Part shown: positions 25,011-34,273 of the stretch, in pieces | Position numbering within the stretch: position 1 is the first letter of the stretch | How the letters are laid out: every line of letters starts with the position of its first letter | Assembly (NCBI RefSeq): GCF_963678245.1 | Contig: NZ_OY782773.1 | Coordinates: 216,928 to 280,927 of the forward strand | Source of the DNA: an uncultured Sunxiuqinia sp. | GTDB taxonomy: Bacteria > Bacteroidota > Bacteroidia > Bacteroidales > Prolixibacteraceae | DNA length: 64,000 bases | Direction of reading: 5' to 3' | The notes under the pieces: model-generated | The model's database searches: none | Told to the model about the DNA's origin: nothing | Seen by the model: only the letters and a program-made list of their open reading frames with translations | Made by a program: the position numbers and the translations under genes

Positions 25011-27230
25011 TTACTCAATCACCTTTTCATCATGACTATTTACAAAAAGCATAGAATCAATATTATTGAATCCCTGAAATAGCGGAGCTCCTTCGTGTTT
25101 CAGGTGGTCTCCCCTAAAGCCCAGAATAACTAGTCCTGCATCAACCGACCGTTGGTTAATCATTTCGCGGATGCTGACTTCCGTGCTTTCTTCCAGAAAT
25201 TCGATATTTTTCAGGGTGATCGGTAATCGACCTTTAACAATCAGATCTTGAAGATATGCCTTTGTTTCTTCCAGTTCTCCGGGCTTATTGACATCAAATA
25301 TTTTGATGGTTCCTTTTTTCCAATCAGGATGAGAATTAATAATAAAACTCAGTAAAATCATCAGGTTGGCATTAAACTCGTCGCTACGTTTCAGCCAAAG
25401 GTGGATGTCTTTATGGGTATCAATTTTCTTTACTCCGGTTCGTAAAATCAGTACATCAAAGTTTCCGGCGTTTACCAAAGCGTAATTCTCGATAATTTGC
25501 TGCAGTCCTTCTTCGTCATTGGTGTCATTGTCAAAAATAAGCATGTTGTTTTCAAGTCCGGCAATGCCCGGTAGTTGAACAACCTGAGCAATGGCTGAAG
25601 TGTATGATGGCGAAATAACGGTATCAACATAAACCTGACTTTCTATTTTTCCAAATTGTATAATTAATTTTCCCAAAGTCTCCATCGCCTCCATATTTGA
25701 AGCTTTGCTGAAATAGCCATTAATCAGGTGAATGTAAGTTCCGAAACCATATTTATACGAAAGCCAGTTTAGCAGTTGGAAAGCTTCCTTTCGCTCAAAT
25801 GTTTTATCCGAAATGCAAACACTACTCGGTCGCCACTCTTTGTATGATATTCGTTTTCGAGCGTTTTGCAAATAAACCTGAAGGTTACGGTTAAGCTGAA
25901 ATATAGCGTTGATAAAGATAATTTCCAATCCCTTTCGATCCTTATGTATGTGGTTTACAATTAGATAAATGCCAGTCATGCCAGCAAGAGCAAAAAATGC
26001 ATATAGTGCATTGATCTTGAACATGATGAAAAGCGCCGATACAAAACCAATTAATGAAAAATACCAGCGCGATTTAAATGATGGCCGATACGAGGGAGAC
26101 GCACCAAAGTGGTTTAAAAATGATATCAGACAGAGTGAACCATAGGTGACCATAAAAAACATGGAAATGATTCCGGCAACGGCATTCACATCACCAACTG
26201 CAACAAATATAAAGGCAATAATAATGGTTACGAGCGTGGCATTATAGGGTTCTCCTTTTTGCTTGTCGTTTAGTCTTAAAAAACCATTAATCCGGGCTCC
26301 CGGGAAAGAACGGTCGGCAGCAAGAGCCTGCAAGGTTCGGGGAGCAACCATTACGGAGCCAATAGCCGATGACAAGGTAGATGCTGCCAATCCAATAGGA
26401 ATAATGATGCTGCCGCCCAATGCGACTTTACCCATAATTAATTGTTCCTGAATTAAGTCGGTTTCGCTGGCCGAGGAAGCTAGTTTCCACGCAATGAAAA
26501 GATAAATAACCATCCCTGCAACAGTGGCGATGGTCGTTCCCAGAGGGATCGATTTAGACGGATCCTTCAGCTCGCCGGAGAGTCCGACCCCAGCAGTCAT
26601 TCCGGTGAAGGCTGGGAAGATGATGGCGAAAACAGCAAAAAAACTACCCATATTCCGCATATCGGCTGAGAAGATGGAAAAACTTTTATTAGTTGCGTAT
26701 TCTGTGGTTCCAACAAAAAACATGACCAGTGCAACAGCTAAAATGGCTACAATAATGTAGAGGGTCTTCACACCCATGGAAGCTCCTTTTTTCAGAATAA
26801 GTACAGATAAGCCAGCCATGGCAGGAATACTGATGGCCTGGCGTGGTAAAACAAAGTCGTAATTTATTTGTATGTAGTGAAATAGGAATTCGAACGATTC
26901 GGTAAATGCAATCACATAAAATGCAACGCTAATGGCTTGCGACATGTATAAGGCAATTCCTACTGTTGCTCCAATGTTCAACCCAAACGAACGGGAAATG
27001 ATAAAGTATTCACCTCCTCCTTCGACTCGTTTGTTCGTGGCAATTTCGGATATGGCCAGCGCAGTAGGAATGGTTACCAGGTGACCAATTAAAACAATAA
27101 GAACCACACCCCAAAAGCCCAATGTGCCAACTCCGTAGCCAAAGCGGAGAAATAAGATAGCACCTAAAATGGTGGAAATTGCTGTGAAAAATACTGGAGC
27201 AGTACCAAATTCTTTCTTAGGAGCAGCCAT
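25011..27230 (-). CDS. APC-superfamily (SLC12-like) permease
   Basis: A 739-residue inner-membrane transporter. About twelve hydrophobic helices fill residues 10-430, starting TAPVFFTAISTILGAILFLRFG, with EGGGEYFIISRSFG near residue 70 and FAIIFPAFTGMTAGVGLSGE near residue 205. These resemble cation-chloride cotransporter/amino-acid permease members. A soluble C-terminal region of about 300 residues (from SYKEWRPSSVCISDKTFERK) resembles the cytoplasmic tail of SLC12 proteins. Substrate (ion or amino acid) is not decidable. It is a single gene, convergent with the truncated ORF 7 bp away. Full length, no damage. Confidence 0.88.
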   Translation of the reverse strand: MAAPKKEFGTAPVFFTAISTILGAILFLRFGYGVGTLGFWGVVLIVLIGHLVTIPTALAISEIATNKRVEGGGEYFIISRSFGLNIGATVGIALYMSQAISVAFYVIAFTESFEFLFHYIQINYDFVLPRQAISIPAMAGLSVLILKKGASMGVKTLYIIVAILAVALVMFFVGTTEYATNKSFSIFSADMRNMGSFFAVFAIIFPAFTGMTAGVGLSGELKDPSKSIPLGTTIATVAGMVIYLFIAWKLASSASETDLIQEQLIMGKVALGGSIIIPIGLAASTLSSAIGSVMVAPRTLQALAADRSFPGARINGFLRLNDKQKGEPYNATLVTIIIAFIFVAVGDVNAVAGIISMFFMVTYGSLCLISFLNHFGASPSYRPSFKSRWYFSLIGFVSALFIMFKINALYAFFALAGMTGIYLIVNHIHKDRKGLEIIFINAIFQLNRNLQVYLQNARKRISYKEWRPSSVCISDKTFERKEAFQLLNWLSYKYGFGTYIHLINGYFSKASNMEAMETLGKLIIQFGKIESQVYVDTVISPSYTSAIAQVVQLPGIAGLENNMLIFDNDTNDEEGLQQIIENYALVNAGNFDVLILRTGVKKIDTHKDIHLWLKRSDEFNANLMILLSFIINSHPDWKKGTIKIFDVNKPGELEETKAYLQDLIVKGRLPITLKNIEFLEESTEVSIREMINQRSVDAGLVILGFRGDHLKHEGAPLFQGFNNIDSMLFVNSHDEKVIE

Positions 27231-27403
27231 AATTGGATATTTTCGGTTATTATAAAATCACCCTTAAGTTGATGACCATAAAACTATTTTCTTACTCTGA
27301 ATAGATATACAAGATATCAAATAGAATTTAAGGGGAGTATGGTTTGTGCATAAAACTTCGGGATAGATTAAAATTTTAATTTTGATGACACAACTTTCGG
27401 CTC

Positions 27404-27439
27404 GCTTATACGTCGATTAAAAGGAAATGACGTATAAGC
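27404..27439. repeat. Perfect 11-bp inverted repeat
   Basis: GCTTATACGTC (27404-27414) pairs with GACGTATAAGC (27429-27439) across a 14-nt loop, with no T-run on either side. It sits in the 574-bp gap between the permease gene and the beta-barrel gene. That gap holds no convincing gene; a 64-codon minus-strand frame at 27417-27611 lacks recognisable features. It could be an operator or the scar of a lost gene. Confidence 0.5.
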
Positions 27440-27688
27440 CGTGTGTTATTGCAGCGATGGTCTTTGGTTGACTGAGTTCTAGTTTTCGGAACAAAATCGT
27501 GGGGACTAATAGTGGAGACAATATCGCTTTATAAATACCATTACAATATGGTTGGAAATCTGAATTATTGGAATAAATTCTTGTTCTGTTTATCCCGGAG
27601 AAGTAGAGCAAATAGTAACAAACTAATTGATGTTACCGCTGTTTCCTTCTATCAGAAATCAAAAAAAAGAAAGATTTTACGGTATAAA

Positions 27689-27735
27689 CAGAATAACCTT
27701 AGTTCAATATGAACTATCAAACCAAGGTTATTCTG
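27689..27735 (-). terminator. Long hairpin, probable terminator of the beta-barrel gene
   Basis: CAGAATAACCTT (27689-27700) pairs with AAGGTTATTCTG (27724-27735), with a nested AGTTC/GAACT stem in the loop. It lies 70 bp after the stop of the minus-strand beta-barrel gene, and a T-rich stretch follows on that strand. Confidence 0.6.
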
Positions 27736-27804
27736 TATGTGTCAGTTGTTGTAATCTTTTTTTAGATTATTGTCAACACCAATCAAGGTTAATTTGAGTT
27801 GCAA

Positions 27805-28338
27805 TTAGAGTAGAAATGTTACACCAACTGTACCACCGGCTAATACCGAACCGCCGCCTAATTCAAGGTTAATGCCCATATTGTCCTTTATAAAATAACG
27901 TGCTCCCAGATGAAGTCCAATACCTAGTCCTCCGCTTCCAGAGCCAGAGTAGGTATATGAACCTCCTGCACCATCATATTTTGTATCCCAGAAATAATAG
28001 CCTAACGACATTCCTCCATAAAAGTCCCATTCGTCTGGTGCTTCTAATAGTTCGTTAAAATGATAGCTTCCCCGGGCATTCAGCCCAACAATGGTGTGTT
28101 TCCATTTGTTACTCCCATAGGTTTCCCCTTTTGACTGAAAAGATAAAGAGCCGCCAGCGGTAATATTATCGGCAACAGCTTTTTCATATCTGACAAAAAG
28201 TGGAATTCCCCAGCTTGAAGCTCCTACTCCAACTGTGAACAATGACGAACCATCGGAATATGGGTTGTACTGAGCATAACTGTTCGCAGAGAACATGACA
28301 AAAAGAACAAAAGCGAAAATAGAAATCTTGTTTTTCAT
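27805..28338 (-). CDS. Small outer-membrane beta-barrel protein
   Basis: A 177-residue protein with signal peptide MKNKISIFAFVLFVMFSANS ending in YAQ. Alternating hydrophobic strands follow (LFTVGVGASSWGIPLFVRYE, NITAGGSLSFQS, HTIVGLNARGSYHF), along with a glycine-rich turn and a C-terminal strand ending GTVGVTFLL with the terminal hydrophobic residue typical of outer-membrane insertion. It belongs to the broad porin/OmpW-like beta-barrel group. No neighbour suggests a specific substrate. The gene is isolated, with a 354-bp upstream gap. Confidence 0.82.
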   Translation of the reverse strand: MKNKISIFAFVLFVMFSANSYAQYNPYSDGSSLFTVGVGASSWGIPLFVRYEKAVADNITAGGSLSFQSKGETYGSNKWKHTIVGLNARGSYHFNELLEAPDEWDFYGGMSLGYYFWDTKYDGAGGSYTYSGSGSGGLGIGLHLGARYFIKDNMGINLELGGGSVLAGGTVGVTFLL

Positions 28339-28692
28339 AGTGGTGTTTTTAATTATATGTTGAATGTCGGTGTCATGATTAACTGTATAGGATGTTGAAT
28401 TTTTTTATGCCTTACTAGTCAATTGTGCTTTTCCAAACCAACGTTACTATAAAGTTGGTTGGAAGCTTTTTTGTTCAATCATTTCGATTTTTTTTTCGCC
28501 TTGTGGTTTTCATGTGGACTTTAGCTTCATTCCTTATCGGATTAAAGCTTATTTTATGATTGTTCATATCGGCCATGTGAAATAAATATTCGGAGTTATT
28601 AGGCTTTGTTATTTCATGTTCCGTAAACCTAATCTCACACAAATCGTCCTCTTCCTCTTTTAGCTCAGTATTATTGGTTTGGTTAAACTCTT
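28339..28692. other. Intergenic region with one hairpin
   Basis: No ORF of note. At 28432-28480 CCAAACCAAC pairs with GTTGGTTGG (one bulge), followed on the plus strand by a T6 run. It looks like a plus-strand terminator with no gene upstream of it, so it may be a relic or may fold in another context. Minus-strand promoters for the beta-barrel gene should lie in this gap. Confidence 0.4.
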
Positions 28693-29343
28693 CTATTTAG
28701 TTAAATTCTTTTTTTTGAAATAGAAGAATGTTTTCTTTTGGCTGATGTCGTCAAAATTGTAAATTTCATTATTGGGGTGTCGTTTGTAAAAAGCCAGCAT
28801 GGCGATGTCGCCCGCGCAGAACAAGGAGTGAATGCACATCAGGCTAACAAAGAAGTATGCCCATGAAGTGCTCCAAAAAATAAGGGCGAATAAGATACTG
28901 ATTGCTTTCACAACGACGAAAGGTGCTAGGGCAACTATCCGAAACGAAGAATAATCAATGACTTCCTGATCGACGGCTGCGTAAAAAATAAACTTCCGCC
29001 AAATAGCACCGAACTGAACCTTGCCCGTGCCAACCAACCGGTAAGCGGCAGCATGAATCAATTCGTGAAGAATAATGAGCAATGAAAATGAAAACACCAG
29101 AGAGGCTCCAATTGCCCCAAGTGGCTGACTAATACCACTCGTATACAGAAGAATAGCTTTTGCCAGAAGAAGAATAAAGAGAGCGATCATCGCTATTTGG
29201 TAAACCGAATATTGATGGATCAACTTTTTCTCGCTAATAATCTGCTCGTTAATAAATTGCTTGATATGCAAGTGATCGACTTCGGCCAGCAACTCAAACT
29301 CGTCACCTTCAATTAAATCTTTTGGTGTTAGACGGTGTTTCAT
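28693..29343 (-). CDS. DUF3267 membrane protein with HExxH motif
   Basis: A 216-residue membrane protein. Two hydrophobic helices (residues about 48-70 and 78-95) lead into IILHELIHAAAYRLVG, a zinc-metallopeptidase-like HExxH motif. Two further hydrophobic segments follow near residues 130-170. DUF3267 members are site-2-protease-like or structural membrane proteins of unclear substrate. No operon partner is evident: the neighbours are 94 bp (flippase) and 354 bp away. Peptidase activity is possible but not shown. Confidence 0.85.
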   Translation of the reverse strand: MKHRLTPKDLIEGDEFELLAEVDHLHIKQFINEQIISEKKLIHQYSVYQIAMIALFILLLAKAILLYTSGISQPLGAIGASLVFSFSLLIILHELIHAAAYRLVGTGKVQFGAIWRKFIFYAAVDQEVIDYSSFRIVALAPFVVVKAISILFALIFWSTSWAYFFVSLMCIHSLFCAGDIAMLAFYKRHPNNEIYNFDDISQKKTFFYFKKKNLTK

Positions 29344-29436
29344 CTGACTATAATTGGTTACTTTTTATAGGTGTCATCCGGAACTCACATATATTCAGTC
29401 TCCTGTCTGGTAGTGAGCTTTTACATACTGCTTGTT

Positions 29437-30885
29437 TCATGCTTGCTTTTCTGTCAAAATTTGGAAAAGGGCTTTTAGCGAAATTAATCGGCTGACAAAT
29501 GCATAACTGATTCCGGCAATTATCATGGAGGCAAAACCAATGGCCCAGTTATCAATCAACAAGCTAAGTTTTGCTGCTAAAATTGCAAATAAGGTAAATC
29601 CAGTGATCTTCAGGATTAGCAAGTAGTTGACTTTCATTTTAAAAATAGAAACAGCAATAGCAACCTGTGCAACAGCGGTTAGCAGTTGGGTCACCAAGCT
29701 GGCATAAGCTGATCCGGTTGCCTGTATTTGTGGAATCAAAATCAGGTTGAGTACTACATTAATGATCATACCCGAGAAAGCCATCCAGTTGAGCTGCTTT
29801 AAACTTCCGTTGGCCGTTAAAAGGGTACCAAAAATGTAAGTGGTGGCAATACAGATGAACCCAATCATGAGAATTCCAAAGATTGGTGCTGACTCCTGAA
29901 CATGCTCGTGATACAGCAGATTCATGATTTCGAAGCCATAGAAATTCGCCGCGACCCCAACCAGAATTGCTGGTACAATAATCAGTAAAAACGCAATCTG
30001 AATGAGCTGCCCCAAATCATCACGCTGTTTGATCATGCGGGCAAAAATGGGGAGCAATAATCCGGCAAACAATGCCCCAAACATGGCAAAAGCGTCCAAT
30101 AAGCGAAAAGCTTGCGCGTAAATACCGGCCTGTTGTTTTCCGAGGGGATCAGGCAGCATGCGTTCCAGCATCACCGAATCAATCCGGTTATAAAAAGACA
30201 TCAATAAAATTAGCAAGGCGAACGGATAACTTTGTCTGAGAATGAGTAGAATATATTTTAAATCGACTTTGATACGGATTCCCCGGGCATAGTATAAAAC
30301 GGTAAAAAAGGTGATTAGAGCTGCGAACAAGTAGGCTAGTGTTTGAGCATACACAAACCAGGTGATGGAGAAAAAGCCGCCAAAACAATCGGTAAAAAGC
30401 AATACGCTGCAAAACACGATCATCAGGCTTCGGTCGAGCACCGAAAGCAAGCTGTCGGTGCGGAACAGGTGTAATCCGCTAATATTCGATCGTAGGTAAA
30501 AGGTAAAGGAAATCAGAAATTGGTTAAAAATCAAAAAGAGTAGCAAATGCAGTTGAACTTCGTTGTAGCCAATGACCATGGCAACGATCAGACAAACAAA
30601 GGCGTAACCAACAGCCAGCAAAAATTTAAGCCCAACAATATTGTTGAGGTATTTTTGAAGCAGATGACTGTGTTGTGCTATGTTTCTGTTGTTGAAATTG
30701 GTGATTCCCAGGTCAAGTAAGATATTGAGAACTATTGAGAAGTTCAGCAACGAAAAATACAACCCATAGCTTTCTGCACCAACCACATTTTGAACCGTTC
30801 GGTCAATACCAAAAATCCAAAAAGGTTTGATTAGTAGGTTTAGGAAAAGGAGTAGTAAAAGGTTCGTGACAAACTTGCGTTTCAA
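29437..30885 (-). CDS. Polysaccharide flippase (Wzx-like)
   Basis: A 482-residue membrane protein with about twelve to fourteen TM helices, of the oligosaccharide flippase family. It opens RKFVTNLLLLLFLNLLIKPF and IFGIDRTVQNVVGAESYG, the usual N-terminal pattern of O-antigen/teichoic-acid exporters. Wzx moves undecaprenyl-PP-linked repeat units across the inner membrane. It lies 8.5 kb beyond the EPS locus and is divergent from a GT4 gene (188 bp apart), so it may supply the flippase step that the locus itself lacks in this window. That link is inference. Confidence 0.9.
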   Translation of the reverse strand: MKRKFVTNLLLLLFLNLLIKPFWIFGIDRTVQNVVGAESYGLYFSLLNFSIVLNILLDLGITNFNNRNIAQHSHLLQKYLNNIVGLKFLLAVGYAFVCLIVAMVIGYNEVQLHLLLFLIFNQFLISFTFYLRSNISGLHLFRTDSLLSVLDRSLMIVFCSVLLFTDCFGGFFSITWFVYAQTLAYLFAALITFFTVLYYARGIRIKVDLKYILLILRQSYPFALLILLMSFYNRIDSVMLERMLPDPLGKQQAGIYAQAFRLLDAFAMFGALFAGLLLPIFARMIKQRDDLGQLIQIAFLLIIVPAILVGVAANFYGFEIMNLLYHEHVQESAPIFGILMIGFICIATTYIFGTLLTANGSLKQLNWMAFSGMIINVVLNLILIPQIQATGSAYASLVTQLLTAVAQVAIAVSIFKMKVNYLLILKITGFTLFAILAAKLSLLIDNWAIGFASMIIAGISYAFVSRLISLKALFQILTEKQA

Positions 30886-30945
30886 CGGGCTTATTCTTTT
30901 TCTGATTAATTTGGTTAAAAATAAGCATTTTTTAGGCAGACTTCG

Positions 30946-30953
30946 TAAATTTG
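30946..30953 (+). promoter_or_regulatory. Candidate -7 box (TAAATTTG) for the GT4 gene
   Basis: TAAATTTG matches the Bacteroidota -7 consensus TAnnTTTG exactly and lies 120 bp upstream of the GT4 start, in the divergent gap with the flippase gene. No TTG at the ideal distance upstream was found, so the call is weak. Confidence 0.35.
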
Positions 30954-31073
30954 AGTTGAAAAGCTCACGAGTTTAGAAGTTGCTTTTTATTAAACAGTTT
31001 AACTTTAATTGTGGCTATTTTTTAATGATGGCAGAGTAATTCTCACATTGAACCTAAATAATCTGAAAATAGA

Positions 31074-32201
31074 ATGATCATCGCTGTAAATACCCGCCTA
31101 TTACAAAAAGGAAAACTTGAAGGAATTGGTTGGTTTACCAAAGAAACAATTTCCCGAATCACTCAGAATCATCCTGAGCATCAGTTTCTTTTTATTTTTG
31201 ACCGGAAGTATGATGAGGATTTTGTTTTTTCGGATAATGTGAAACCGATTGTGATTTCACCACCAACCCGACATCCATTGTTGTGGTTTTTGTGGTTTGA
31301 GATTCGTATCCCGCAGGTGCTTCGGAAATATAAAGCGGACTTATTTCTATCTCCCGATGGTTATTTGTCGTTAAATACCCGGGTGAAACAGCTGGCTGTT
31401 ATTCATGATATTAACTTTGCACACCGCCCAAAGGATTTACCCTGGCTGACGGCGAAGTATTGCAATTATTTTTTCCCCCGGTTTGCCAAGCGCGCGAAAC
31501 GTATTGCCACGGTTTCGTATTATTCCAAGGAAGATATTTGCCGAACCTACCAAATACCTGCCGATGATATTGACGTGGTGTACAATGGCGTAAACAAGAT
31601 ATATACCGTTACTTCAGAGGAAGATAAAGCGACTACCCGCGAAAAATATACCAATGGGGAAGCATATTTTTTATACATCGGGTCACTACATCCTCGAAAG
31701 AATATTTGTGGATTGCTGCGTGCTTTCGATGCTTTTCGTACCTCTGTAGATTCGGATATTAAATTAGTGATTACCGGAGGTGAAATGTTTAAAACCAGTG
31801 ATATTACCAGAACCTACGAAGGAATGCGTTTTAAAGATGATGTGGTTTTTACCGGGCGCTTGCCTATTGAAGAGTTGCATCAGGTGCTGGGCGCTGCTTT
31901 GGCCATGACTTTTGTCCCGTATTTTGAGGGTTTTGGGATTCCGGTTATTGAAGGGATGAGTGCCGGAATTCCCGTTATTTGCTCCAACACCACCTCATTG
32001 CCCGAGGTTGGAGGCAATGCAGTTTATTATGCTGATCCGTTTGAGGTGAGCCAAATTAAAGATGCCATGATCCGGGTGGCCAACGATGCAGACCTTCGGG
32101 CAGAACTGATTGAAAAAGGTCACAAACAACAGACAAAATTTACTTGGGACAAAACAGCAGATCAACTGTGGGGAAGCATTCAAATTTGTTTGAACACCTG
32201 A
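31074..32201 (+). CDS. GT4 family glycosyltransferase
   Basis: A 375-residue GT-B enzyme of the GT4 family. The nucleotide-sugar half has YIGSLHPRKNI near residue 200, VVFTGRLP, the EX7E motif EGFGIPVIE near residues 283-291 and TSLPEVGGNAVYYADP. The N-terminal MIIAVNTRLLQKGKLEGIGW is common in mannosyltransferase-like members from Bacteroidota. It is divergent from the flippase and 25 bp before rnhB, so it may share a transcript with rnhB. The acceptor is unknown. Confidence 0.9.
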   Translation: MIIAVNTRLLQKGKLEGIGWFTKETISRITQNHPEHQFLFIFDRKYDEDFVFSDNVKPIVISPPTRHPLLWFLWFEIRIPQVLRKYKADLFLSPDGYLSLNTRVKQLAVIHDINFAHRPKDLPWLTAKYCNYFFPRFAKRAKRIATVSYYSKEDICRTYQIPADDIDVVYNGVNKIYTVTSEEDKATTREKYTNGEAYFLYIGSLHPRKNICGLLRAFDAFRTSVDSDIKLVITGGEMFKTSDITRTYEGMRFKDDVVFTGRLPIEELHQVLGAALAMTFVPYFEGFGIPVIEGMSAGIPVICSNTTSLPEVGGNAVYYADPFEVSQIKDAMIRVANDADLRAELIEKGHKQQTKFTWDKTADQLWGSIQICLNT

Positions 32202-32226
32202 TTTTGTAATGAGCTGAATGTAGTAA

Positions 32227-32847
32227 ATGATGATCGAGGAGACAAAAGCACTACAATTATTTTTAAAAAGAGGGCAGATTGAAGCCGGATGCGATGAAGC
32301 CGGAAGAGGTTGTTTGGCGGGGCCTGTTTATGCCGCGGCAGTAATTTTGCCATCCACTTTTGAGAGCGCATTGCTCAACGATTCCAAAAAACTTAGCGAA
32401 AAGAAACGATATCAGCTGCGCCCAATTATTGAGGAACAGGCCGTAGCTTTTGGAGTAGGAGTGGTAACGAATCAGGAAGTTGATGAAATCAATGTCTTGA
32501 ACGCTTCATTTTTAGCCATGCACCGGGCAGTTGCCAACCTGAAAATAAAGCCGGAACATCTGCTTATTGATGGTAACCGGTTTACGGCTTATCCGGAAAT
32601 AACACACGACTGCATCATTAAAGGCGATGGTAAATTTTTACCGATTGCTGCCGCTTCGATATTGGCCAAGACTTATCGTGACGATTATATGAACCAAATT
32701 CATCAGGACTTTCCCCATTATCAGTGGGCGAAAAACAAAGGTTATCCAACAAAAGTACATCGTGAAGCAATTGGAAAACATGGGCCAAGTTTGCACCACC
32801 GAATGAGCTTCAGACTGCTGGAAGATCAGTTGATACTTAATTTATAG
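32227..32847 (+). CDS. rnhB: Ribonuclease HII
   Basis: A 206-residue enzyme that cleaves the RNA strand of RNA-DNA hybrids and starts removal of single misincorporated ribonucleotides (EC 3.1.26.4). The catalytic DE pair is in [19 protein letters not shown] near residue 20. [19 protein letters not shown] (Asp near residue 117) and [12 protein letters not shown] near residue 138 complete the active site. Family length is normal. ATG codons at 32227 and 32230 are both possible. Confidence 0.96.
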   Translation: MMIEETKALQLFLKRGQIEAGCDEAGRGCLAGPVYAAAVILPSTFESALLNDSKKLSEKKRYQLRPIIEEQAVAFGVGVVTNQEVDEINVLNASFLAMHRAVANLKIKPEHLLIDGNRFTAYPEITHDCIIKGDGKFLPIAAASILAKTYRDDYMNQIHQDFPHYQWAKNKGYPTKVHREAIGKHGPSLHHRMSFRLLEDQLILNL

Positions 32848-32937
32848 GTTGAATTTGCTGGAAGACGCTGCCTTTTATCACTTTTTTTCCTATTCTATTT
32901 GTGTTAGTTTGTATAGCAACACAAATACTTGAATATC

Positions 32938-34125
32938 ATGTACGGAAGAATAAAAGAGGATCTAAAGCAGACCCTTGAAGAATTAAAATCACAGGGACTT
33001 TATAAAACCGAACGAGTTATTACTTCGGCTCAAGGTGCAGCGATTAAGGTTGGTAACGAAAACGAAGTATTGAATTTTTGTGCCAACAATTACCTGGGAC
33101 TGGCTAGCCATCCTGATGTTGTTAGCGCTGCTCAGGAGGTGATGAATGATTGGGGCTTCGGACTTTCGTCGGTTCGTTTTATTTGTGGAACGCAAGCCAT
33201 CCATAAAGAGCTGGAGCAAAAAACATCGGAGTTTTTGGGCACGGAAGATACCATTTTGTATTGTGCCGCTTTCGATGCCAATGGTGGGGTGTTCGAGCCT
33301 TTGCTGGGAACTGATTCAGCCATTATTTCGGATGAGTTGAACCACGCGTCTATTATTGACGGTGTTCGCTTGTGCAAAGCGCAGCGCTATCGGTACAGGC
33401 ATTCGGATATGGCAGAACTGGAGCGTTGCCTGGTTGAAAGTCAGTCGGAAAAATACCGTATTGTGGTGACTGATGGCGTATTTTCCATGGATGGCGATTT
33501 AGCAAAACTGCCTGAGATTGTTGAGCTGTGTGATCAATACGATGCCCTGATGATGGTCGACGATTCGCATGCAACAGGTTACATTGGAACAACCGGGCGA
33601 GGGACTGCTGAACACTTCGGTTTACTGGGTAAAATTGATATCATTACGACCACTTTTGGTAAAGCGTTGGGCGGCGGAAATGGAGGCTGTACTTCTGGCC
33701 GAAAAGAAATTATAGAGATGCTTCGTCAACGATCCCGACCCTATTTGTTTTCCAATACATTGGCTCCGGCAACGGTTGGAGCTACCTTGAAAGTGTTGGA
33801 AATGCTTTCAACCTCTTCGGTATTGCAAAACCAAACCATGGCGAATGCCGATAACTTCCGCACTAAAATGGAAGCTGCCGGGTTTGATTTAGTGAAGGGT
33901 GAAACGGCTATTGTTCCGGTTATGCTTTACGATGCACCACTGGCTGTAAAATTTGCTGACCGATTGCTGGAAGAAGGCATTTACGTGATTGGATTTGTTT
34001 ACCCGGTAGTTCCTAAAGGGAAAGCCCGTATCCGGGTTCAGTTGTCGGCAGCTCACACGCCGGAGCAAATTGATCGGGCTGTTGAAGCTTATATAAAAGT
34101 AGGGAAAGAGCTGGAAGTGATCTAG
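32938..34125 (+). CDS. kbl: Glycine C-acetyltransferase (2-amino-3-ketobutyrate CoA ligase)
   Basis: A 395-residue PLP enzyme of the alpha-oxoamine synthase family. It joins glycine and acetyl-CoA or cleaves 2-amino-3-ketobutyrate in threonine catabolism (EC 2.3.1.29). FCANNYLGLASHPDV, DELNHASIIDGVRL, DGVFSMDGDLAKLP, DDSHATGYIG and the PLP lysine in TTTFGKALGGGNGG (Lys near residue 242) are all present. I use ATG 32938; a TTG at 32929 is in frame. No tdh gene is adjacent. Full length. Confidence 0.95.
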   Translation: MYGRIKEDLKQTLEELKSQGLYKTERVITSAQGAAIKVGNENEVLNFCANNYLGLASHPDVVSAAQEVMNDWGFGLSSVRFICGTQAIHKELEQKTSEFLGTEDTILYCAAFDANGGVFEPLLGTDSAIISDELNHASIIDGVRLCKAQRYRYRHSDMAELERCLVESQSEKYRIVVTDGVFSMDGDLAKLPEIVELCDQYDALMMVDDSHATGYIGTTGRGTAEHFGLLGKIDIITTTFGKALGGGNGGCTSGRKEIIEMLRQRSRPYLFSNTLAPATVGATLKVLEMLSTSSVLQNQTMANADNFRTKMEAAGFDLVKGETAIVPVMLYDAPLAVKFADRLLEEGIYVIGFVYPVVPKGKARIRVQLSAAHTPEQIDRAVEAYIKVGKELEVI

Positions 34126-34273
34126 CTTTCCTGTTATTCCAACCGCAACTCCTGCTGCAAAATTTCATCGTGTGGTGTGAAAGCGTTTTTCTGGGACTCA
34201 CCACGCAATGAAATTGTGCTGGACTGGAGCCCCGGGATTGTAGTTCAACCGTAGCTTTTATTCTCTGTCGACC

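Noticed and set aside
27417..27611. 64-codon minus-strand frame beside the inverted repeat
   Set aside because: No signal, domain or neighbour support; the inverted repeat overlaps its end.
34130..34235. Short minus-strand open stretch ending HDEILQQELRLE
   Set aside because: Looks protein-like, but it is under 40 codons, has no start and no family could be assigned. Kept only as a note under the sulfatase.
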